A stretch of 64,000 nucleotides of DNA from Sphingobacterium faecium. GTDB lineage: Bacteria > Bacteroidota > Bacteroidia > Sphingobacteriales > Sphingobacteriaceae. Below the pieces are notes generated by a model. The model saw only the letters and a list, made by a program, of their open reading frames with translations. It made no database searches and was not told the DNA's origin. Both the position numbers and the translations under genes were made by a program. The stretch spans positions 124,001-188,000 of the forward strand of contig NZ_QBKH01000004.1 of NCBI RefSeq assembly GCF_003054045.1, written 5' to 3'. Shown here one piece after another: positions 43,774-51,484 of the stretch; position 1 is the stretch's first letter, and each line of letters starts with the position of its first letter.

Positions 43774-44810
43774 CTTTTTAAACTTTCTAATGTCTTCTGA
43801 TAACCATATTGCCATTGTCGTTCAATATCATCTTGATAATGCTCAATAGTATCTGGTCGTTTTACAACAATCTCTCCCTTGAACCAGTCTACATACTTAG
43901 CACAATAATGTCCTTTAAGGATTTGGGGAGCATCTCGAGTATCAATCCAATAATCCGCATGTTGCACTTCTACCTCACGTAATCGTTCATTTCCACTGAA
44001 TCCTAACACGGCTCTTACTAATGCTTCCTCTACAGGTTTATACGACTGTTTTCGCTCTATAAAAGTATGATCTGCTAAGTATTGTGCTAATTCTATTGGA
44101 ACCAAATCTATCGCTCCTCCAGCATAATAATTTTGTCCAATCTCTACTGGTGCTACGTAAAACATATCGGATATCGATATGCGCACAGCTTGATGAAGTG
44201 GCACTGAGCTTTCGATCAAAATTTCTTTTGAAACCGCGCTATGCAAATAGTTCTCAGATTCAATTTCAATTTGATCGGCAGCGATCTTTTTAGCAGTTTC
44301 TACGTCAGTAAACAAAACTTTTTGATAGAGCTTCCTATCTCCCCTTTTAAATAAAACCTCAAGAGGTGTAAACAACATCTTAGAACCTACAACAATGATT
44401 TTAGGGCTGTTGTTTTGTTGTTGTTTCAATGTAGGTAACAAGACTGTTAAATCTTGAGGCATTTCGACCAAGTATCGATCTAGTACGTCTTCTATATATG
44501 GAGCATGTTCTTTGTTTAAAGTCTTCAATAAAGAATAATATCCGATCTTAAAAATACTTTTATGGTTTGTCAATTTTATTTGAGCAACAAAATCATAAAA
44601 TTCCTTTGACTTAAGGTATTCTTTTTGTTCATTAACTTGGGGAAAAGCCTGTATAACAGCCGCAGCAATAGCTCCCCCACAACTAGCAACAATAAGATCA
44701 GGAGACATGTTCATGTCTACTAATGCAGCATACATACCCGTATATAATGCAAAGCGAGTTCCTCCTCCAGAGAAGACAATTGCCCTTTCAAATTCCTTCT
44801 TAGCCATCAT
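43770..44810 (-). CDS. Patatin-like phospholipase family protein
   Basis: This 346-residue protein has the patatin oxyanion loop FSGGGTRFALYTGMYAAL and the nucleophile region VASCGGAIAAAV. The elbow is A-S-C-G-G, not G-x-S-x-G, so the serine aligns but the context differs. The late motif YYAGGAIDLVPIEL sits where the catalytic Asp (DGG) of patatins lies, here with an altered order. It may be an active lipase or a degenerate lipid-binding protein. It overlaps cdsA by 4 bases (ATGA) and the dehydrogenase start by 4 bases, so it is a full member of the operon. Confidence 0.75.
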   Translation of the reverse strand: MMAKKEFERAIVFSGGGTRFALYTGMYAALVDMNMSPDLIVASCGGAIAAAVIQAFPQVNEQKEYLKSKEFYDFVAQIKLTNHKSIFKIGYYSLLKTLNKEHAPYIEDVLDRYLVEMPQDLTVLLPTLKQQQNNSPKIIVVGSKMLFTPLEVLFKRGDRKLYQKVLFTDVETAKKIAADQIEIESENYLHSAVSKEILIESSVPLHQAVRISISDMFYVAPVEIGQNYYAGGAIDLVPIELAQYLADHTFIERKQSYKPVEEALVRAVLGFSGNERLREVEVQHADYWIDTRDAPQILKGHYCAKYVDWFKGEIVVKRPDTIEHYQDDIERQWQYGYQKTLESLKR

Positions 44811-45643
44811 TTTAATAAAATATACTGTACAATAAGAAAGAAGGCTGGCGCATTAAAAGTTAAGCTATCCATCCGATCCAATAGTCCGCCATGTCCCGGA
44901 ATTAAAGTGCCTGTATCTTTGACATGTGCTTTCCGCTTCATATAAGACATAAGCACATCTCCACCAAATCCCAATATCCCAAGTAATAATCCCATAAACG
45001 TAAAATTGAGTAAATCATAAAATGAAAATAATAGATAACCCAATAGATTGCTCAGTAGAGTTGTCAACATAACACCTCCAATTAGCCCTTCCCAGGTTTT
45101 ATTGGGGCTGATTTGTGGGACAATAGGTTTATTGCCGAAGAATTTACCGGATAGGTATTGAAAAACATCGTTTAGCTCTGTGACAACAACAATAAAGATT
45201 ATTAATCGAAGGCCAAAATGAGATATGATCGGATATTCAATAGATCGTATATATGCCAGGTAAGCAAAACAGATCAAAGTGATACAGAGTCCTATTCCAA
45301 AAGAAAGCAGAGCTTTAAAAGAAAATTTCCAGACGATGAATAAAATTATTAAGGCGATTAATATAGTAATAATAGCATAACGAAGATAAGCAGTATCGGA
45401 AATAAAATAAATGAAGTACGCCTGTAAACAAGTTAGCAAAACTAATAAAGGAAGAAAGGAGAAGTTTGGTTTGATCATCCTAAAAATTTCCTTCATCCCC
45501 TGAAAGGTAAGCAAGCTGACAAAGATTGTCATCGTTAGGGAATTAATAATACCTAAAGAAAAAAGAATAATAATATATACCCAACTTTTCACACGGATAG
45601 GGACATCCGAAAATTTTCCATTAACAGGATCTTGCTCTTTCAT
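44807..45643 (-). CDS. CDP-diglyceride synthase (CdsA family, YnbB-like)
   Basis: This 278-residue polytopic protein ends with the full CDS signature: SYMKRKAHVKDTGTL followed by IPGHGGLLDRMDSL near 250-270, and SPNKTWEGLIGG earlier. It makes CDP-diacylglycerol from phosphatidate and CTP in the inner membrane. It is 2 bases downstream of the CDP-alcohol phosphotransferase gene, a direct functional partner. E. coli YnbB is the equivalent; the housekeeping cdsA is probably elsewhere. Confidence 0.88.
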   Translation of the reverse strand: MKEQDPVNGKFSDVPIRVKSWVYIIILFSLGIINSLTMTIFVSLLTFQGMKEIFRMIKPNFSFLPLLVLLTCLQAYFIYFISDTAYLRYAIITILIALIILFIVWKFSFKALLSFGIGLCITLICFAYLAYIRSIEYPIISHFGLRLIIFIVVVTELNDVFQYLSGKFFGNKPIVPQISPNKTWEGLIGGVMLTTLLSNLLGYLLFSFYDLLNFTFMGLLLGILGFGGDVLMSYMKRKAHVKDTGTLIPGHGGLLDRMDSLTFNAPAFFLIVQYILLK

Positions 45644-45645
45644 AT

Positions 45646-46242
45646 TTAGATTAAAGATTTTCTCAGCCTTGTTAATGTACTGATGATTAACAATATATTA
45701 ATCATCGCAAAAATATATAAAGAACTATTCTGTAAGGACACTTGGCAGAAGGCTAATATTCCATACAAACCCACTAATAAAGCACGGTCACTTTTACCCA
45801 TTGGCCCGTCGTATCGACGTGCAGTACCCACGACCTTTCCCATCAGACCCGCCATCTCGTTGATAATACTCAATATGATGAAGATGATAATCAGATAGAG
45901 ACTTTCTGGAAGAAATTTAATCAACGGAAAAAAAACAAAAACATCAGATACGACATCTCCAATTTCATTTAACAATTCTCCTTTTTTGCTAGTTTGATTG
46001 TATGTCCTCGCCATCATACCATCCAATGCATTTAAAGCCATACGAATCAGTAAACCTATAGGAAGAGCTAAAAAAAACCAGCTGCAATAATCAGCACTCC
46101 AAAATAATAAGCCAATCAGCAATGAAAGTACGATCGAAGCTATGGTTATTTGATTTGCAGTCACATTTCTTTTATAGAAGAAAGCCAATATAGGCTTTAA
46201 TAGTTGCTGAAATTTGGGCTTTAGTTTATATACAGAAATCAT
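45646..46242 (-). CDS. CDP-alcohol phosphatidyltransferase (YnbA-like)
   Basis: This 198-residue protein has six membrane helices and a CDP-alcohol phosphotransferase motif in NALDGMMAR...GELLNEIGDVVSD, near residues 73-100. Relative to the canonical D-x2-D-G-x2-A-R-x8-G-x3-D-x3-D, the first and third Asp are Asn. As I recall, E. coli YnbA has the same NALDG and LNETGD pattern, so this may be family-specific. It would join a CDP-lipid and an alcohol headgroup to make a phospholipid of unknown type. It is the first gene of the operon. Confidence 0.85.
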   Translation of the reverse strand: MISVYKLKPKFQQLLKPILAFFYKRNVTANQITIASIVLSLLIGLLFWSADYCSWFFLALPIGLLIRMALNALDGMMARTYNQTSKKGELLNEIGDVVSDVFVFFPLIKFLPESLYLIIIFIILSIINEMAGLMGKVVGTARRYDGPMGKSDRALLVGLYGILAFCQVSLQNSSLYIFAMINILLIISTLTRLRKSLI

Positions 46243-46301
46243 GTGTTAGTATGTGTTATTATTAAAATAAATAAAAAAGGCTCTTTTCGCAATTATAGAA
46301 T

Positions 46302-46309
46302 CAAATATA
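46302..46309 (-). promoter_or_regulatory. Probable -7 element (TAtaTTTG) of the ynb-like operon
   Basis: The minus strand reads TATATTTG, an exact consensus match about 60 bases before the first start codon. No clear -33 element was found. Confidence 0.5.
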
Positions 46310-46400
46310 CTCCACATTTCTTTTAATCACTCTAAAGTTTTGCGAAACTTTTATTGTTTAACTTAGGCTAGTTTGAGATCTTCATATCACCCATAATACA

Positions 46401-46430
46401 AAAAGGTAAGTATCGATGATACTTACCTTT
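46401..46430 (-). terminator. Intrinsic terminator after the ABC-F gene
   Basis: AAAGGTAAGTATC (46402-46414) pairs with GATACTTACCTTT (46418-46430) around a 3-base loop. The minus-strand transcript runs into T-rich sequence. Confidence 0.82.
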
Positions 46431-46454
46431 CCTGACTCGATATTCGATTATAAT

Positions 46455-48086
46455 TTACCGTTCGATATCTTTTAAGCTATTCATTTTTTTATATTCAAGA
46501 AATCCTTTTATATCTTCAAAATGTTCACGAACGCGTTTATTTCCAAATTCAAATACCTTTTTAGCTAGGCCATCCAGAAAATCACGATCATGCGATACTA
46601 AAATCAAAGTTCCATCAAAATCTTGGAGAGCATCTTTAATAATATCTTTCGTTTTCATATCCAAGTGGTTGGTAGGCTCATCCAGAATAAGAACATTTAC
46701 CGGCTCTAGGAGTAATTTTATCATAGCTAATCGTGTTTTTTCACCACCAGATAAAACCTTTACCTTTTTTGTTGTATCATCTCCGCTAAACATAAAAGCA
46801 CCTAATAGATCTTTTATTTTAACTCTAACGTCACCTACAGCAATCTGATCTATCGTATCAAATACGGTTAATTCGCCATCCAAAAGTGCAGCTTGATTTT
46901 GAGCAAAATAACCGATTTTAGCGTTATGTCCTATTTTCAAAGATCCTTCATAATCGATCTCCCCCATAATAGCTTTGATCATGGTTGATTTTCCTTCACC
47001 ATTCTTACCTACAAAAGCGACTTTTTCACCACGTTCGATGACCATATCAGCTTTTTGAAAAACAACATGGTCGCCATATTTTTTGGTTAATTCCTCCACG
47101 ATAACAGGATATTGTCCAGATCGTGGTGAAGGAGGAAATTTCAATCTTAATGCCGAAGTATCGACCTCATCAATCTCGATGACATCTAATTTTTCCAACA
47201 TCTTGACACGAGATTGGACTTGAAGTGTTTTCGAATATGTACCTCTAAATCGATCTATAAACTCCTGATTGTCGGCAATGAAGCGCTGTTGCTCCTCATA
47301 GGCTTTCAGTTGATGCTGACGACGTTCCCTTCTCAGTTCAAGATAGTGGCTATATTTTGCTTTATAGTCATAGATACGCCCCATAGTAACCTCTATAGTG
47401 CGGTTAGTGATCGTATCAACAAAAGCTCTATCGTGTGAAATAACGATAACAGCCTTCGCTGAATTCAATAGAAAATCCTCTAACCATTGAATACTTTCAA
47501 TATCCATATGGTTGGTCGGCTCATCCAATAATATTAAATCTGGTTTTTTCAATAAAATTTTTGCCAATTCAATACGCATGCGCCATCCACCCGAGAATTC
47601 TGACGTTTGACGCGTAAAGTCCGAACGTTCAAAACCTAAACCCTTTAGTACTTTTTCAACCTCTGCGTCATAGTTTACTTCCTCAATCGAATAGAATTTC
47701 TCACTTAACTCGGATACTCTTTCGATAAGTTTCATGTAATCATCAGTTTCATAATCTGTTCTTACATTTAACTGTTCATTCAACTGCTCTAGCTCATCAC
47801 GCATATGATACGCCTCTTCGAAAGCTTTTGACGTTTCCTCAAAGACGGTCACATTATCTTGTGTTAATAAATGCTGGGGTAAGTAGGCAATAACTGCATC
47901 TTTAGGACCAGATACATTTCCTGTAGTAGGTTTACCTGCGCCAGCAATAATCTTCAATAATGTCGATTTACCTGCACCATTTTTTCCCATAAGAGCAATT
48001 TTATCATTCTCATTAATTGAAAATGATACATCACTAAAAAGAGTTGTTCCTCCAAAGGAAACTGAAATATTATTTACGTTAATCAC
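46455..48086 (-). CDS. ABC-F family ATPase (YbiT-like)
   Basis: This 543-residue soluble protein has two ABC domains: Walker A GKNGAGKSTLLK and GKNGEGKSTMIK, signature LSGG/SGGWRMR, and Walker B-E in LILLDEPTNHMD and LILDEPTNHLD. An arginine-rich linker separates them (about 240-290). It has no membrane part, typical of ABC-F translation factors that act at the ribosomal E site. Length and ends best fit the YbiT subgroup, though other housekeeping ABC-F groups are possible. A TAtcTTTG -7 element lies 22 bases upstream on the minus strand (48109-48116). Confidence 0.85.
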   Translation of the reverse strand: MINVNNISVSFGGTTLFSDVSFSINENDKIALMGKNGAGKSTLLKIIAGAGKPTTGNVSGPKDAVIAYLPQHLLTQDNVTVFEETSKAFEEAYHMRDELEQLNEQLNVRTDYETDDYMKLIERVSELSEKFYSIEEVNYDAEVEKVLKGLGFERSDFTRQTSEFSGGWRMRIELAKILLKKPDLILLDEPTNHMDIESIQWLEDFLLNSAKAVIVISHDRAFVDTITNRTIEVTMGRIYDYKAKYSHYLELRRERRQHQLKAYEEQQRFIADNQEFIDRFRGTYSKTLQVQSRVKMLEKLDVIEIDEVDTSALRLKFPPSPRSGQYPVIVEELTKKYGDHVVFQKADMVIERGEKVAFVGKNGEGKSTMIKAIMGEIDYEGSLKIGHNAKIGYFAQNQAALLDGELTVFDTIDQIAVGDVRVKIKDLLGAFMFSGDDTTKKVKVLSGGEKTRLAMIKLLLEPVNVLILDEPTNHLDMKTKDIIKDALQDFDGTLILVSHDRDFLDGLAKKVFEFGNKRVREHFEDIKGFLEYKKMNSLKDIER

Positions 48087-48108
48087 TTTTATTCGCTTTT
48101 TTTTTGCG

Positions 48109-48116
48109 CAAAGATA
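48109..48116 (-). promoter_or_regulatory. Probable -7 element (TAtcTTTG) of the ABC-F gene
   Basis: The minus strand reads TATCTTTG just upstream of the start codon. It sits between arms of an 8-bp inverted repeat (ATTCGCTT at 48091, AAGCGAAT at 48115) that could be an operator. Confidence 0.45.
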
Positions 48117-48287
48117 AGCGAATCAATCTTATAAATAGAGTAAGTACCATTTTTATAATAAAAGAAGTCCCTATTGTTTGCCAAAATAATAACAAGCTCA
48201 TACCTATTCATTTTCGTAAATGCTTATATCATGAATTGAGTTCTCCGAGTATAAAAGAAATTAATAATAGTAATTTTCAATTTTGTG

Positions 48288-48295
48288 TATCTTTG
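48288..48295 (+). promoter_or_regulatory. -7 element (TAtcTTTG) of trmD, close to the start codon
   Basis: TATCTTTG matches the consensus and ends only 4 bases before the ATG at 48300, so the mRNA may be leaderless. Confidence 0.5.
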
Positions 48296-48299
48296 TCAC

Positions 48300-48977
48300 A
48301 TGCGATTTGATATAATTACCGTACTTCCAAGTTTATTAGAAAGCCCATTTGCGCATTCTATTTTACAGCGAGCACAGAAAAAAGGTTTGGCTGAAATTGT
48401 TGTTCACAATCTTCGTGATTATGCAACCAATAAGCAAAAAAGTGTTGACGACTATCCATACGGAGGAGGTTCAGGTATGGTGATGCAAATAGAACCTTTT
48501 GCTGCCTGTATTGAAAAACTACAGTCCGAGCGAAATTATGATGAAATCATATTTATGTCCCCTGATGGAGAAACACTCAATCAAGAAATAGCAAATAATC
48601 TATCTACTAAAGGCAATATGATGATTCTTTGTGGTCATTATAAAGGGATTGATCAGCGCATTCGAGATATTTATGTTACAAAAGAAATTTCCGTCGGTGA
48701 TTATGTGTTATCAGGGGGAGAATTACCAGCAGCAATTTTAACAGATGCTATCATCAGGTTGATACCTGGAGTTTTATCTGACGAAACATCGGCATTATCT
48801 GACTCTTTTCAAGACGGATTATTAGATGCACCCATTTATACGCGTCCAGCAGATTGGAAAGGACATAAAGTCCCTGATGTTTTACTCAGCGGACACGAAG
48901 CTAAAATTTCAGCTTGGCGGGATGAACAGCAACTAATTCGGACCCAAAAAAGGAGACCTGATTTATTAAATGACTAA
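48300..48977 (+). CDS. trmD: tRNA (guanine-N1)-methyltransferase
   Basis: This 225-residue SPOUT methyltransferase starts with [10 protein letters not shown]. It has [17 protein letters not shown] and the trefoil-knot region [15 protein letters not shown]...[15 protein letters not shown]. It methylates G37 of certain tRNAs and prevents frameshifting. The usual rimM-trmD-rplS neighbours are absent. The start is set at ATG 48300; an in-frame 5-codon extension at 48285 is less likely. Confidence 0.96.
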   Translation: MRFDIITVLPSLLESPFAHSILQRAQKKGLAEIVVHNLRDYATNKQKSVDDYPYGGGSGMVMQIEPFAACIEKLQSERNYDEIIFMSPDGETLNQEIANNLSTKGNMMILCGHYKGIDQRIRDIYVTKEISVGDYVLSGGELPAAILTDAIIRLIPGVLSDETSALSDSFQDGLLDAPIYTRPADWKGHKVPDVLLSGHEAKISAWRDEQQLIRTQKRRPDLLND

Positions 48978-49014
48978 TAAATTTCAGTTTTTATTGATTA
49001 TTTATCATAAAAAG

Positions 49015-49044
49015 TTTGCATAATCATTTTTTTTTATAAATTTG
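49015..49044 (+). promoter_or_regulatory. Promoter of the trp operon (TTTG-N18-TAaaTTTG)
   Basis: A -33 TTTG (49015-49018) and a -7 TAAATTTG (49037-49044) with an 18-bp spacer closely match the Bacteroidota consensus. Transcription would start near 49050, right at the leader peptide. Confidence 0.65.
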
Positions 49045-49051
49045 TGATACA

Positions 49052-49114
49052 ATGACGACAGTTAGAACATATACAAATTGGTGGTGGCCTGAAGCAACAA
49101 GCATCGGGGACTAA
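49052..49114 (+). CDS. trpL: trp operon leader peptide (three consecutive Trp codons)
   Basis: A 20-codon frame (ATG 49052 to TAA 49114) has Trp codons at positions 10-12 (49079-49087) followed by PEATSIGD. The frame lies between the trp promoter and a terminator hairpin upstream of trpE. Three Trp in 20 codons is very unlikely by chance in this place. It senses charged tRNA-Trp by ribosome stalling. Confidence 0.9.
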   Translation: MTTVRTYTNWWWPEATSIGD

Positions 49115-49165
49115 TTGGTATTGTCAAAATATTTCATAATCAACCAAAACCATTTATGGAAGTTC

Positions 49166-49198
49166 AAACCCGATGCTACTCAGTATCGGGTTTTTTTA
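49166..49198 (+). terminator. trp attenuator terminator
   Basis: AAACCCGAT (49166-49174) pairs with ATCGGGTTT (49185-49193), followed by a T run. The left arm is also perfectly complementary to AGCATCGGG at 49100-49108 inside the end of the leader peptide (pairing with 49169-49177). These two structures are mutually exclusive. Ribosome stalling at the Trp codons would leave 49100-49108 free to block the terminator. Confidence 0.9.
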
Positions 49199-49220
49199 TG
49201 TTTAAAAATTAAAGAATAAA

Positions 49221-50624
49221 ATGAAATACACGTTTAAAACAAATCTTAAAAAATTGCTCGCTGATACGACAACACCAGTTAGCATCTATCTCAGATTACG
49301 TGATGTCTTTCCGAATAGCATTTTACTTGAAAGCTCTGACTACCATAGTAGAGACAACAATATCAGTTACATCTGTTGCCAATCTATTGCACATATCAAA
49401 TTAGATAGTAAGCAATTAGAAATTGCGTATCCAAATGAAAAACTTATTATTAAGAGCAAGGAAGAAATCAATTTAAAAGAAGAGGTTGCTATTTTTAGAA
49501 AAGCTTTTGAAGCAACACACTCTACAGAGCGTAATATCATATCAAATGGACTATTTGGATACTTCACATTTGACACCATCGAGCATTTCGAAGATATCAA
49601 ATTAACTACAGTTCCAAGTCAAAAGCTAGATATTCCTCATTTACAATACCACGTATACAAATACGTGATTGCGATTGACCACTTTCGCAACGAACTGTTT
49701 GTATATGAGCACTTATTAGATGATGAAGCATCAGAATTGGACAAACTTCAATATTTAATTCAAAATAAAAACTTTCCCGAATATACATTTAGTAGAACTG
49801 GAGAAGAGACTTCTAATAGATCCGATGAAGAACATCGCGAGTTAGTGAAAAAGGTAAAAGAACATATTCAACGAGGAGATGTTTTTCAGATTGTTCCATC
49901 ACGTGCTTTTTCAACACCATTTCTAGGTGATGAATTCAATGTGTACCGTGCATTACGCTCCATTAATCCATCGCCCTATTTATTTTATTTTGACTACGGG
50001 AATTTCAAATTATTTGGTTCTTCACCCGAAGCGCAGTTGACTATCAAAAATGGGGAAGCAACCATTTACCCAATTGCTGGAACTTTCAAACGTACCGGCA
50101 ATATGGAAGAAGATATTAAAATCGCCGAACAACTTAAAAACGATCCAAAAGAATCAGCTGAACATGTGATGCTTGTAGATTTAGCAAGAAATGATTTAAG
50201 CAGACACTGTAGCCATGTCGAAGTGAAATCATATAAAGAAGCACAGTACTATTCGCATGTCATTCACTTAGTCTCGAAAGTATCAGGCAAATTAAAACCT
50301 GGAGTCAATCCCTTTGATGTTGTCGGTGACACTTACCCCGCAGGAACATTAAGCGGTGCCCCAAAACACATGGCGCTCACACTGATAGACAGATATGAAG
50401 GTCAACAGCGTTCGTTTTACAGCGGGGCAATCGGCTATATGGGTTTCAATGGTGACTTTAATCATGCCATTATGATCCGGTCATTCTTGAGTAAACAAAA
50501 TCTACTTAATTACCAAGCTGGTGGAGGTATTGTACTCGATTCAGATCCAGAGATGGAGTTACAAGAAGTAAACAATAAAATAGCAGCTTTGAGAAAAGCT
50601 TTAGAATTAGCAGAGACGTTATGA
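49221..50624 (+). CDS. trpE: Anthranilate synthase component I
   Basis: This 467-residue protein has the tryptophan-binding motif LLESSDYHSRDNNIS near residues 34-48 and a chorismate-binding domain with QRGDVFQIVPSRAF, PIAGTFKRTGN, DLARNDLSRHC and TYPAGTLSGAPK. It makes anthranilate from chorismate using ammonia from TrpG. It is first in the structural operon, behind an attenuator. A PchB-like gene overlaps its stop codon by 4 bases. Confidence 0.95.
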   Translation: MKYTFKTNLKKLLADTTTPVSIYLRLRDVFPNSILLESSDYHSRDNNISYICCQSIAHIKLDSKQLEIAYPNEKLIIKSKEEINLKEEVAIFRKAFEATHSTERNIISNGLFGYFTFDTIEHFEDIKLTTVPSQKLDIPHLQYHVYKYVIAIDHFRNELFVYEHLLDDEASELDKLQYLIQNKNFPEYTFSRTGEETSNRSDEEHRELVKKVKEHIQRGDVFQIVPSRAFSTPFLGDEFNVYRALRSINPSPYLFYFDYGNFKLFGSSPEAQLTIKNGEATIYPIAGTFKRTGNMEEDIKIAEQLKNDPKESAEHVMLVDLARNDLSRHCSHVEVKSYKEAQYYSHVIHLVSKVSGKLKPGVNPFDVVGDTYPAGTLSGAPKHMALTLIDRYEGQQRSFYSGAIGYMGFNGDFNHAIMIRSFLSKQNLLNYQAGGGIVLDSDPEMELQEVNNKIAALRKALELAETL

Positions 50625-50920
50625 TTAGACCGTTAGCATATTGTGATAATCTGTCACACATTCGTAGTTCAATTGATTGTATTGATTACAGAATCATTGA
50701 ACTTCTTGCACAGCGAGCAGAATATGTTGAGCAAGCCGCTCATTACAAATCCTCATTAGAGGAAGTAAAAGCTGAGCAAAGAGTCATCAACATGTTTGAA
50801 CAAAGAAACGAATGGGCATCTTCCTTTAATATGGATGCAAAACTGATTGAAAGTATATTTCAATCTATTATCAATCATTTCATTAATAAAGAAACAGAAA
50901 TTTTCCATGAGCAATCATAA
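50621..50920 (+). CDS. AroQ-class chorismate mutase, PchB-like
   Basis: This 99-residue helical protein has the AroQ pattern: IRSSIDCIDYRIIELLAQR with R15 and R32, then K43. The second half, QRVINMFEQRNEWASSFNMD, resembles PchB. Relative to E. coli chorismate mutase, the position of Gln88 appears to be Glu91, and Asp48/Glu52 align with Ala51/Val55, so activity is uncertain. It converts chorismate to prephenate, or could act on isochorismate. It sits between trpE and trpG with overlaps on both sides, so its expression falls under the trp attenuator. Confidence 0.8.
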   Translation: MIRPLAYCDNLSHIRSSIDCIDYRIIELLAQRAEYVEQAAHYKSSLEEVKAEQRVINMFEQRNEWASSFNMDAKLIESIFQSIINHFINKETEIFHEQS

Positions 50921-51482
50921 AATATTAGTAATCGATAATTACGATTCTTTCACGTACAATTTGGTACACCTATTACAAGAGTGCGATCAAGAGTATACCG
51001 TATGGAGAAATGATAAATTCAAATTAGAAGATGTAGCTGCTTTCGATAAAATTTTATTATCGCCAGGTCCTGGTATCCCCGAAGAAGCAGGTTTGTTGTT
51101 GGATGTCATTCGCGAATATGCTGACAAAAAGAGTATTTTGGGTATTTGTTTGGGACAGCAAGCAATTGCGGAAGTTTTTGGAGGCAAATTGTATAACATG
51201 CCTAGACCACTTCACGGTGTTGCGACAGATTTAATTATCACCGATTCTTCTGAAAAGTTATTTGAAAATTATAGCAATCACAGCAAAATTGCCAGGTATC
51301 ATTCTTGGGCAGTCGAAGCCTCATCCCTTCCTGAATCTTTAAAAATAACAGCAACTGACGAAGACGGTGTTATTATGGCTCTATCCCATACCACGCTAGA
51401 TGTAAAAGGCTTACAATTTCATCCAGAATCTGTCTTAACAGAAAATGGGAAACAATTAATTGAAAACTGGTTAAAAAAATAG
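50907..51482 (+). CDS. trpG: Anthranilate synthase component II, glutamine amidotransferase
   Basis: This 191-residue class I amidotransferase starts NHKILVIDNYDSFTYNLVH. It has the nucleophile C81 in GICLGQQAI and the His-Glu pair in FHPESVLT. It gives ammonia to TrpE. The start is set at ATG 50907, overlapping the mutase stop by 14 bases; the longer in-frame extension lacks family match. Confidence 0.95.
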   Translation: MSNHKILVIDNYDSFTYNLVHLLQECDQEYTVWRNDKFKLEDVAAFDKILLSPGPGIPEEAGLLLDVIREYADKKSILGICLGQQAIAEVFGGKLYNMPRPLHGVATDLIITDSSEKLFENYSNHSKIARYHSWAVEASSLPESLKITATDEDGVIMALSHTTLDVKGLQFHPESVLTENGKQLIENWLKK

Positions 51483-51484
51483 AA

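Noticed and set aside
49221..50920. Salicylate pathway (PchA/PchB-like pair) next to iron-uptake genes
   Set aside because: The Trp-rich leader, the Trp-binding LLES motif, and adjoining trpG and trpC identify the first gene as trpE. The mutase role remains open.
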